Positions 1-4,764 of a DNA stretch of 5,181 nucleotides are shown in pieces. Origin of the DNA: Flammeovirgaceae bacterium (GTDB lineage Bacteria > Bacteroidota > Bacteroidia > Cytophagales > Cyclobacteriaceae); assembly GCA_003228395.1 (NCBI GenBank), contig QIDJ01000047.1, positions 1 through 5,181 on the forward strand, written 5' to 3'. Position 1 is the stretch's first letter, and every line of letters begins with the position of its first letter. The notes beneath the pieces were generated by a model. It made no database searches. It was given only the letters and a program-made list of their open reading frames with translations, and had not been told where the DNA came from. The translations under genes were made by a program, and so were the position numbers.

Positions 1-195
1 TATTAAATCATTTTTAGTTCATTCGCGCATTCGCGGCTCCAAAAAAGAAATTATCATTTTATAGAAAATTTATCCGATCACTAAATTCAGAATGACGATT
101 GGATATCTAAAGTGTGATTATTATTGCCAGGCGTTACAAATAAAAAATAATCATTAAATAATCTTGCATTAGCTGTGTTCGTACACCTTGTTTTT
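1..195. other. AT-rich intergenic leader, no gene seen
   Basis: No reading frame here looks coding. The stretch holds an octamer CATTCGCG repeated head to tail at 20-27 and 28-35, followed by GGCT, and an 8-bp AT-rich inverted repeat (TGATTATT at 115-122, AATAATCA at 146-153, 23-nt spacer) that could be chance in such AT-rich DNA. AGAATGACG near 90-98 resembles the end of an intergenic repeat discussed for 2914-2943, but it is too short to call. The end of any upstream gene lies outside the window. Confidence 0.5.
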
Positions 196-203
196 TATTT
201 TTG
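174..203 (+). promoter_or_regulatory. Bacteroidota-type promoter for the capA-like/merR/dprA operon
   Basis: TATTTTTG at 196-203 matches all fixed positions of the Bacteroidota -7 consensus TAnnTTTG. TGTG at 174-177, 18 nt upstream, is a 3-of-4 match to the -33 TTTG element. Transcription would begin a few bases after 203, leaving a very short leader before the ATG at 219, which is common in this phylum. The element also helps decide the gene start, because an alternative in-frame TTG at 201 falls inside the -7 box. The -7 match is seen directly; promoter activity is inferred. Confidence 0.6.
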
Positions 204-218
204 CCTGCTTCAGAATAT

Positions 219-1391
219 ATGCGAACATTCACTTACATATTCGTTGTTTTGCTGGCAGGATACCTGGTTAGTTCATGCAAAGTAAGAAAAACAGCCACAA
301 CGCAGCGAGATACAGCAGACACTACACGTGTACAATCTCCTGACACTACACGTATAACCCGGGAAATTACCAAACAGGACTCAGTTGAAATCAATGTCTT
401 CCGTGTCTTCCCGGATACTATAAGCATTACCGGCGTGGGCGATATCATGCTGGGTACGAATTATCCGGACCCGGGATATCTTCCGGAAGATTCCGGAAAA
501 TACCTGTTGTCAAACGTAGCGGATATTCTCAGAAGTTCAAACCTGACATTCGGAAACCTGGAAGGCGTACTACTCGATGAGGGTGGCACACCAAAAAATT
601 GCCGTAATCCGGATAATTGTTATCTATTCCGCATGCCGTCATACATGGCAGGCAACCTTCTCCATGCCGGCTTTGATGTGTTGAGTGTAGCCAACAATCA
701 TTCAGGAGATTTCGGACCGGAAGGCCGGAGCAGTACCTCCCGTATTCTTGACAGCCTGAAGATACACTATGCCGGATTTGATACAAAACCCTACACCATT
801 TTTGAAAAAGAAGGACTTATTTATGGTTTTGCGGCCTTTGCCCCAAATAAGGGCACAGCAAACCTGCACGACCTGGATTCAGCCCGAAAAATTATTTTAT
901 ATCTTGACTCGCTCGCAGATATCGTAATTGTGTCATTTCATGGCGGGGCCGAGGGCAAGGACCATCAGCATATTACGCGTGAAACCGAAACATTTTATGG
1001 TGAAAACAGAGGGAATGTATATGCCTTCGCGCACGCGCTTATTGATACCGGAGCGGATATTATTTTCGGGCACGGACCACATGTTGTCCGGGCGGTGGAA
1101 GTGTATAAAGGCAGCTTTATTGCTTACAGCATGGGAAATTTCTGCACCTACAGGCGATTCAATTTGCAGGGTGAAAATGCATACGCTCCTATCATACAGG
1201 TTTATACTGATCATACCGGAAAATTTCTGATGGGTAAAATAATTCCGGCCATACAAACCGGTCCGGGAATACCTGTTATTGACCCTGAAAGCAGGGCAAT
1301 AAAAAAAATAAAAGCTTTAACCGAATCAGATTTTCCGGAAGCAAAAATTTTTATTGGTGATTCAGGTGTAATTACTTATATTCAGAAATAA
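219..1391 (+). CDS. CapA-family (PGA_cap) metallophosphatase-like lipoprotein
   Basis: Protein of 390 aa from the ATG at 219. Residues 1-20 form a lipoprotein signal peptide: Arg at 2, a hydrophobic core, and lipobox LVSSC with the lipidated Cys at 20, so it is probably anchored in a membrane and faces the periplasm or outside. A Thr/Asp-rich linker (about 21-65) holds a repeated DTTR unit. The domain from about 67 to 330 carries the CapA / poly-gamma-glutamate capsule family motifs: GDIMLG (74-79), NLEG (113-116), ANNHSGDFG (158-166), FHGG (240-243), GHGPH (284-288) and SMGNF (304-308). These Asp, Asn and His residues match the metal site of calcineurin-like phosphatases. CapA itself acts in polyglutamate capsule synthesis, but no capB or capC is nearby, so the substrate here is unknown; a cell-envelope role is the safest statement. 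The ATG is preferred over the TTG at 201, which lies in the promoter and would spoil the signal peptide's N-terminus. It is followed after 10 nt by the MerR gene. Confidence 0.85.
   Translation: MRTFTYIFVVLLAGYLVSSCKVRKTATTQRDTADTTRVQSPDTTRITREITKQDSVEINVFRVFPDTISITGVGDIMLGTNYPDPGYLPEDSGKYLLSNVADILRSSNLTFGNLEGVLLDEGGTPKNCRNPDNCYLFRMPSYMAGNLLHAGFDVLSVANNHSGDFGPEGRSSTSRILDSLKIHYAGFDTKPYTIFEKEGLIYGFAAFAPNKGTANLHDLDSARKIILYLDSLADIVIVSFHGGAEGKDHQHITRETETFYGENRGNVYAFAHALIDTGADIIFGHGPHVVRAVEVYKGSFIAYSMGNFCTYRRFNLQGENAYAPIIQVYTDHTGKFLMGKIIPAIQTGPGIPVIDPESRAIKKIKALTESDFPEAKIFIGDSGVITYIQK
318..353 (+). repeat. 12-bp direct repeat in the lipoprotein linker
   Basis: GACACTACACGT occurs at 318-329 and again at 342-353, exactly 24 bp (8 codons) apart and in frame, so the protein reads DTTRV then DTTRI in the linker just after the lipidated Cys. 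It is probably a small in-frame duplication in an unconstrained spacer. Confidence 0.7.
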
Positions 1392-1401
1392 TTTCAGCAA
1401 C

Positions 1402-1740
1402 ATGCCTTACAAAGAAAAAGTTATTGAGAAAAGATACTACTCGATTGGCGAAGTAGCCGCCCTGTTCGGAGTAGCCACATCGCTTATCCGGTTTTGGGAA
1501 ACTGAGTTCAGTATCCTTAAACCAAAGAAAAACAGAAAAGGAAACCGCCAGTTTACCAAAGAAGATGTTGATAATGTGAAACTTATCTTTCACCTGGTAA
1601 AAGAACGCGGGTTTACCCTAAGCGGCGCAAATGAAATGCTGAAAAATGAAAAGGAGGCCATGAAAGATAAAATCGAAATGATTGATTCATTGACCCGGGT
1701 CAAATCTTTTCTTATGCAAATGAAAAACGAATTGCCCTGA
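1402..1740 (+). CDS. MerR-family transcriptional regulator
   Basis: A 112-aa DNA-binding protein. Residues about 12-80 are a MerR winged helix-turn-helix: YSIGEVAALFGVATSLIRFWE is the HTH, the wing follows with KPKKNRKGNRQF, and then TKEDVDNVKLIFHLVKERGFTL. Residues about 84-110 are charged and helical (NEKEAMKDKIEMIDSL), fitting the antiparallel coiled coil through which MerR proteins dimerise. There is no ligand-binding domain and no cysteine, so metal or redox sensing like classical MerR, CueR or SoxR is unlikely. The length is typical of the short MerR proteins of Bacteroidota. The ATG at 1402 lies 10 nt after the CapA-like stop, and the stop at 1738-1740 is one base before the dprA start, so the three genes are probably co-transcribed. 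Its target genes cannot be told from the sequence; control of its own operon is possible. Confidence 0.88.
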   Translation: MPYKEKVIEKRYYSIGEVAALFGVATSLIRFWETEFSILKPKKNRKGNRQFTKEDVDNVKLIFHLVKERGFTLSGANEMLKNEKEAMKDKIEMIDSLTRVKSFLMQMKNELP

Positions 1741-1741
1741 G

Positions 1742-2860
1742 TTGAACGAGAAAGTATATCAGCTTGCCCTTAGTTTCATCCCCGGAATAGGTGACATAAT
1801 AATCAAACAACTCATCAGTTACAGCGGTTCAGCCGAAGCCGTTTTCAATACGCCCAAGAGAAAACTCAGGAAAATACCCGGCATCGGTGAAAAAATTGCT
1901 GATTCACTTAAAAATACGGATGCGTATATCCGGAAAGCAGAAGTGGAATTTGAAAAAGTGCAGAAAGCCGGAGGTGTCATACTTTGTTATACCGACAAAA
2001 CCTATCCGAAAAAACTTAAAGAAATAAACGATGCGCCCTCCATCGTTTTTTATAAGGGTAACGGAGATTTAAACAACCCCAAAGTAATCTCCATTGTAGG
2101 GACCCGCAATGCCACCGATTACGGCAAACGGATCGTGGAAGAAATTATAGACGGAGTCAAAGATCATAATCCTCTGATTGTAAGTGGTCTTGCATACGGT
2201 ATCGACGTTCATGCGCACAAGATTGCTTTAAAAAACGGCCTGGATACCGTTGGGATAATGGCCTCAGGAATCGACATCATTTACCCGGATGTTCATCGCA
2301 AAATAGCTTCTAAAATGATGAAGTCAGGAGGGGTTTTAACAGAATATCTTACAGAAACAAAACCGGATGCGCCGCATTTTCCTACCCGGAACCGGATCAT
2401 TGCCGGCATGGCCGACGCAACCATTGTGGTGGAAGCGGCTGAACGTGGCGGAGCGCTGATCACGGCCGAGCTGGCGAACGGATACAATCGTGAGGTGTTT
2501 GCCGTACCGGGTGACCTCCACTCTTCTTTTTCAGAAGGGTGCAACAAGCTGATCCGGAATCATAAAGCCAGCATCCTTACCAATCCGAAGGATATCGAAT
2601 ACTTGTTGGGCTGGCCCGAGAGCGACCAAAAACCGGAGGAACCGGTTGATCTCAGTGATTTAAATGAGCAGGAGAAAAACATTATCGGGCTGCTTCAGTC
2701 CTTTACTGACGGATTAATGGTGGACGAGTTAAGCTGGAAATCGCAGATACCGATCAATCAACTGGCTTCGCTCCTGCTCAATCTCGAATTCAACGGGCTG
2801 ATCGTATCATTGCCGGGAAAAAAATATAAGCTGAACAAAAGGTCGTCATTTCGGAAATGA
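1742..2860 (+). CDS. dprA: DNA-processing protein DprA (Smf)
   Basis: A full-length DprA of 372 aa. In natural transformation DprA binds incoming single-stranded DNA in the cytoplasm and loads RecA on it; many non-competent bacteria also keep it. The N-terminal part has two helix-hairpin-helix-like segments (IPGIGDI at 13-19, IPGIGEK at 45-51). The Rossmann-like core follows: SIVGTRNATDYGKR (117-130), SGLAYGIDVHAHKIAL (148-163), GIMASGIDIIYP (171-182), GGVLTEY (196-202), FPTRNRIIAG (213-222), EAAERGGALITAELA (231-245) and VPGDL (255-259). A C-terminal winged-helix domain (about 305-366) is present, as in longer DprA proteins. The start is TTG at 1742: the frame is closed upstream by TGA at 1721-1723, no ATG lies between, and the sequence MNEKVYQLALSFIPGIG aligns with the usual DprA N-terminus. 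It starts one base after the MerR stop, which suggests translational coupling. No other competence gene is in the window. Confidence 0.97.
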   Translation: MNEKVYQLALSFIPGIGDIIIKQLISYSGSAEAVFNTPKRKLRKIPGIGEKIADSLKNTDAYIRKAEVEFEKVQKAGGVILCYTDKTYPKKLKEINDAPSIVFYKGNGDLNNPKVISIVGTRNATDYGKRIVEEIIDGVKDHNPLIVSGLAYGIDVHAHKIALKNGLDTVGIMASGIDIIYPDVHRKIASKMMKSGGVLTEYLTETKPDAPHFPTRNRIIAGMADATIVVEAAERGGALITAELANGYNREVFAVPGDLHSSFSEGCNKLIRNHKASILTNPKDIEYLLGWPESDQKPEEPVDLSDLNEQEKNIIGLLQSFTDGLMVDELSWKSQIPINQLASLLLNLEFNGLIVSLPGKKYKLNKRSSFRK

Positions 2861-2913
2861 CTCATTTCTAATCCTTTCTCAGAGCGCAGCTAGGTGTCTT
2901 ATCAATCCAAAGT

Positions 2914-2943
2914 CCATTCTATGTGCGAAGCGAAGAGTCTCCC
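2914..2943 (-). repeat. Possible degenerate copy of a widespread intergenic repeat
   Basis: Read on the - strand this segment gives GAGACTCTTCGCTTCGC followed by a degraded AGAATG stretch. That resembles, from memory, a repeat of the type GATTCTTCGCTTCGCTCAGAATGAC that is scattered between genes in many bacterial genomes. The core CTTCGCTTCGC is exact in this reading, and the flanks differ. The identification rests on recollection, not on a search. Confidence 0.35.
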
Positions 2944-3061
2944 TTTCCTGAACCTTTTGCAAAACGAAGCCCCTACATGCCATGAGATAGCATTTAGAAA
3001 CAGCAGGCTGGAAGATTCTTAAACAAAGCAGAGTCAAATTCGTTAGATTCATTAAACAACT

Positions 3062-3083
3062 GGCGCAAGCGTCCGCTTGTGCC
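3062..3083. repeat. REP-like hairpin, core AGCGTCCGCT
   Basis: Left arm GGCGCAAGCG (3062-3071), loop TC, right arm CGCTTGTGCC (3074-3083). Nine of ten pairs are Watson-Crick; the tenth is a G-T wobble when read on the + strand. Flanks are CT before and TG after. The core 10-mer recurs in the hairpin at 4415-4436, and the outer arms recur in the hairpin at 4733-4755. Confidence 0.75.
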
Positions 3084-3102
3084 TGAATATCAAACCCACT
3101 CT

Positions 3103-3121
3103 GGTGCGAGTCCCTGGCACG
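3103..3121. repeat. Imperfect hairpin GGTGCGAG / CTGGCACG
   Basis: GTGC (3104-3107) faces GCAC (3117-3120), and AG (3109-3110) pairs with CT around a TCC loop, with one internal mismatch. On the - strand it begins GTTCGTG, the same heptamer that opens the 4249-4266 hairpin, so it may be a decayed relative. Weak as a structure alone. Confidence 0.35.
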
Positions 3122-3160
3122 AACGGTAGGGCTGTATCAAAAGAAGTACCGTCATTTTTA

Positions 3161-3212
3161 AATAACGTTATTAATAACGGCATTAATAACGTTATTCTTT
3201 CCTGTTTTTTTT
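3161..3212. terminator. 36-bp palindromic triplet with T-run; possible terminator
   Basis: Three 12-bp units lie in tandem: AATAACGTTATT (3161-3172), AATAACGGCATT (3173-3184) and AATAACGTTATT (3185-3196). The outer units are each perfect palindromes. Folded as a whole they give a perfect 15-bp stem (3161-3175 with 3182-3196) around a 6-nt loop. On the + strand the stem is followed by CTTTCCTG and eight T (3205-3212). Sitting between two convergent genes, it may end the capA-merR-dprA transcript, and perhaps the opposing lyase transcript as well. The stem is AT-rich, so terminator strength is uncertain; a tandem operator for a dimeric protein is the alternative reading. Confidence 0.5.
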
Positions 3213-3253
3213 CTGCAATGTGTCAATTTAGAATCTAAAAGACCACAAAAGCA

Positions 3254-3263
3254 ATTCGCGGCT
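3254..3263. repeat. ATTCGCGGCT decamer overlapping the lyase stop
   Basis: The decamer at 3254-3263 is identical to 29-38. Its last two bases form part of the lyase stop codon (TAG on the - strand, 3262-3264). It may be the remnant of a short repeat inserted at the 3' end of the gene, or chance. Confidence 0.3.
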
Positions 3264-4110
3264 ACGACGAAAACACGCGGGAGGCCATTTGCAGACATTC
3301 TGTTAAAACAACCTTATTGATTTCGGGGTTTTCGCCTTTCTGTTCAGCTAATTCAATGATCCTTTCCGTGGCAATGTTGCCAACCAGCTTATCTTCGGCA
3401 AACGGGCAGCCGCCGTATCCGTTAAGGGCGCCATCGAACCGCCTGCAACCGGCGTCGAATGCCGCTTCGATTTTCTTATATGCCGATTGTGGATTACTAT
3501 GCAGATGGGCCCCAAATTCTGTGTCTGGATACGCGGATGTTAAGCTGGAAAAGAGGTAGGTAATATTTTCATTGTCCGAAACCCCGATGGTATCAGCCAG
3601 GGAGATAGTATGGATACCAATAGCGGCCAGAATGCCCGAAAACTGCTGAACAATATCCATATTGTACGGATCGCCATACGGATTTCCAAATCCCATCGAC
3701 AGGTAAACCACCAGCTCTTTGCCGGATGCAGTGCACAGGTTTTGGATCTCTTCTACCGTATTCAGCGCTTCCACAATGGTTTTGTTGGTGTTACGCACCT
3801 GAAACGTTTCGGAAATAGAAAGTGGAAATCCCAGGTAATGAATTTCATCAAATGCTACCGCATCTTTAGCGGCTCTGAGATTCGCTACGATCGCCAATAA
3901 TTTCGAATTTGCTTCAGAGAGGTCAAGTTTTGCCAGCACGTCGGCCGTATCTTTCATCTGGGGTACGGTTTTTGGCGACACGAAACTTCCGAAGTCGATC
4001 GTGTCAAAGCCGGCTTTCAGCAGCAGGTTCAGGTATTCTGCTTTCAAGGTTGTGGGGATAAATTTCTCCAACCCCTGCATGGCGTCTCTGGGACATTCTA
4101 TGATTTTCAT
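3262..4110 (-). CDS. Hydroxymethylglutaryl-CoA lyase
   Basis: A 282-aa TIM-barrel enzyme of the HMGL-like / DRE-TIM family. HMG-CoA lyase cleaves 3-hydroxy-3-methylglutaryl-CoA to acetoacetate and acetyl-CoA, the last step of leucine breakdown, using a divalent metal. Visible family motifs (numbered from the ATG at 4110): ECPRDAMQ (5-12, with the catalytic Arg-Asp pair at 8-9), SFVSPKTVPQM (42-52), SETFQVRNTNKT (100-111), LADTIGV (171-177), GAHLHSN (200-206, metal-ligand His 202 and 204), GGCPFA (233-238, with the active-site Cys at 235) and GNIATE (244-249). The cysteine loop separates it from isopropylmalate or homocitrate synthases. Before SFVSP it reads DFG where the human enzyme has an acidic Glu, so the acid is shortened to Asp. 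The start is set at ATG 4110; a TTG at 4122 would add only MNQI. Other leucine-degradation genes are not in the window. Confidence 0.93.
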   Translation of the reverse strand: MKIIECPRDAMQGLEKFIPTTLKAEYLNLLLKAGFDTIDFGSFVSPKTVPQMKDTADVLAKLDLSEANSKLLAIVANLRAAKDAVAFDEIHYLGFPLSISETFQVRNTNKTIVEALNTVEEIQNLCTASGKELVVYLSMGFGNPYGDPYNMDIVQQFSGILAAIGIHTISLADTIGVSDNENITYLFSSLTSAYPDTEFGAHLHSNPQSAYKKIEAAFDAGCRRFDGALNGYGGCPFAEDKLVGNIATERIIELAEQKGENPEINKVVLTECLQMASRVFSS

Positions 4111-4131
4111 AATTTGGTTCAATTTCCGGTT

Positions 4132-4139
4132 CTAAATTA
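4132..4139 (-). promoter_or_regulatory. Weak candidate -7 box for HMG-CoA lyase
   Basis: On the - strand TAATTTAG is a 7-of-8 match to TAnnTTTG (an A replaces the second of the three T), 21 bases upstream of the ATG at 4110. No good -33 TTTG is found at the usual distance; the DNA there is mostly A and T runs (4143-4158). It is the best-placed promoter candidate for this gene, but unproven. Confidence 0.3.
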
Positions 4140-4160
4140 CTTAAAAAAGTTTTTTTTATA

Positions 4161-4172
4161 TGGCTAAAGCCA
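4161..4172. repeat. Short hairpin TGGCT-AA-AGCCA
   Basis: Perfect 5-bp arms (4161-4165, 4168-4172) with a 2-nt loop; central hexamer CTAAAG. First of four hairpins in this spacer with a CTnnAG-like centre. Confidence 0.6.
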
Positions 4173-4194
4173 GAGTTGGTATGGTTTTGACAAA

Positions 4195-4214
4195 CCGTCT
4201 GCTGAAGCAGACGG
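4195..4214. repeat. Hairpin CCGTCTGCT-GA-AGCAGACGG
   Basis: Perfect 9-bp arms (4195-4203 and 4206-4214) around GA; central hexamer CTGAAG. GCAAAT follows at once (4214-4219), the same box that follows the hairpins at 4249-4266 and 4339-4362. Confidence 0.8.
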
Positions 4215-4248
4215 CAAATTTCATGAGATTCCTAACCCCTAATCCCTG

Positions 4249-4266
4249 GTCCGTGTCTTCACGAAC
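4249..4266 (-). repeat. Hairpin GTTCGTG-AAGA-CACGGAC (- strand)
   Basis: Arms at 4249-4255 and 4260-4266 pair at 6 of 7 positions; the odd pair is a G-T wobble only when read on the - strand. On the + strand it reads GTCCGTGTCTTCACGAAC and is followed by GCAAATG at 4269-4275. Its layout matches the 4339-4362 hairpin. Confidence 0.6.
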
Positions 4267-4279
4267 AAGCAAATGAAAC

Positions 4280-4312
4280 AGTCATGCCATGACTTGGAGT
4301 CATGGCATGGCT
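4280..4312. repeat. Long hairpin, 12-bp perfect arms, 3-nt loop
   Basis: CATGCCATGACT (4283-4294), loop TGG, AGTCATGGCATG (4298-4309); with one T-G wobble the stem extends to 4280-4312. It is the longest inverted repeat of the spacer. CTTTAAAAAAGG (4311-4322) follows on the + strand. Neither strand has a good T-run directly after the stem, so it is not a standard intrinsic terminator. Confidence 0.8.
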
Positions 4313-4338
4313 TTAAAAAAGGCTATCTCACAAACCCC

Positions 4339-4362
4339 CCGGTTCGTGTCAGCACAAACCGG
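4339..4362 (-). repeat. Hairpin CCGGTTTGTG-CTGA-CACGAACCGG (- strand)
   Basis: Ten-bp arms at 4339-4348 and 4353-4362 with one non-Watson-Crick position, again a G-T wobble only on the - strand. On the + strand it is followed by GCAAATG (4362-4368). It is a relative of the 4249-4266 hairpin, sharing CGTGTC-n2-CAC in the centre. Confidence 0.75.
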
Positions 4363-4414
4363 CAAATGGCGCGGATGCCATGTATGCGATACGCTACGTG
4401 ACTTACCCTACACT

Positions 4415-4436
4415 GGTCTGAGCGTCCGCTCAGACC
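4415..4436. repeat. REP-like hairpin GGTCTGAGCG-TC-CGCTCAGACC
   Basis: Perfect 10-bp arms (4415-4424, 4427-4436) with loop TC. The core AGCGTCCGCT (4421-4430) is identical to that of the 3062-3083 hairpin, and both are preceded by ACTGG overlapping the arm. On the - strand the stem is followed by AGTGTAGG, containing the GTAG tetranucleotide that often flanks REP palindromes. Confidence 0.8.
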
Positions 4437-4732
4437 CAATGCTATACTCCAGGAGATGACGCAAGATCCCTGCCCTGCTGGTTTCTCATAGCTGTATTTT
4501 CCAGCGATTGTAATGAACCTGCGATCAATCCGGAACAGGTGACCTTGCTGAGGTGTGTAGATGTTAATTAATGCAGGTGATGAAATCTTGAGATTCATCC
4601 CTCCTTCACTGCGTTTCGGCAGGCAGGCAGTCGCCAACTTCCTTAGTGATAGAATAGAGCGAAGGTACTGGGCTCCCTCTGAAAAAGGGTTTATTATGAG
4701 ATTTTTCGTTGCCTGTTCAACCTCTCTACCCT
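4437..4732. other. Non-coding stretch between hairpins, possibly decayed repeat DNA
   Basis: No credible gene. It contains a weak hairpin (ACCTT-GCT-GAGGT, 4542-4554), an inverted repeat with one bulged A (GATGAAATCT / AGATTCATC, 4579-4599, centre CTTGAG) and a triple GGCA-like run at 4619-4631. On the - strand AAGGAGG precedes ATG at about 4599, but the frame that follows runs through two hairpins and has no recognisable domain. Confidence 0.45.
4579..4599. repeat. Bulged hairpin with CTTGAG centre
   Basis: GATGAAATCT (4579-4588), loop TG, AGATTCATC (4591-4599); all bases pair if one A in the left arm is bulged. The centre CTTGAG places it with the CTnnAG group of 4161-4172, 4195-4214 and 4280-4312. 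Confidence 0.5.
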
Positions 4733-4755
4733 GGCGCGGAAGTTACTTCCGTGCC
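4733..4755. repeat. Hairpin GGCGCGGAAG-TTA-CTTCCGTGCC
   Basis: Ten-bp arms (4733-4742, 4746-4755) with one G-T wobble on the + strand, flanked by CT and TG. It lies 9 bases beyond the stop of the caspase-family gene, so it would form in that gene's 3' UTR. On the + strand it is followed by TGTTTTTATTTAATTTTT, which looks terminator-like, but no + strand gene precedes it. On the caspase strand there is no T-run after the stem. Confidence 0.7.
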
Positions 4756-4764
4756 TGTTTTTAT

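Larger units (their letters stand above)
2861..3261. other. Convergent intergenic region with repeats, no gene
   Basis: Lies between the ends of dprA (+) and the HMG-CoA lyase gene (-). No open frame looks coding. It contains a possible degenerate intergenic repeat near 2914-2943, a 10-bp palindrome TTTTGCAAAA at 2955-2964, a REP-like hairpin at 3062-3083, a second imperfect hairpin at 3103-3121, and a 36-bp palindromic triplet at 3161-3196 followed by a T-run. There is no clear terminator immediately after dprA, so its transcript may run to the 3161-3196 structure. Confidence 0.6.

Noticed and set aside
201..218. TTG at 201 as start of the CapA-like gene
   Set aside because: It lies inside the -7 promoter box and would place MPASEY before an otherwise textbook lipoprotein signal peptide.
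2861..3261. tRNA or other known RNA gene between dprA and the lyase
   Set aside because: No cloverleaf, no CCA end and no conserved RNA motif was found; the structured parts are simple hairpins.
3317..3900. Two open frames on the + strand inside the lyase gene (3317-3559 and 3610-3900)
   Set aside because: They are antisense shadows of a well-supported HMG-CoA lyase and match no family.
4323..4637. 104-aa open frame on the - strand, with AAGGAGG before an internal ATG near 4599
   Set aside because: It runs straight through the hairpins at 4339-4362 and 4415-4436, shows no recognisable domain, and its composition looks like translated repeat DNA. The purine-rich site before the ATG is probably chance, as Shine-Dalgarno sites are little used here.
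4161..4755. CRISPR array
   Set aside because: The repeats differ in sequence, are palindromic and irregularly spaced; there is no constant repeat-spacer unit and no cas gene.
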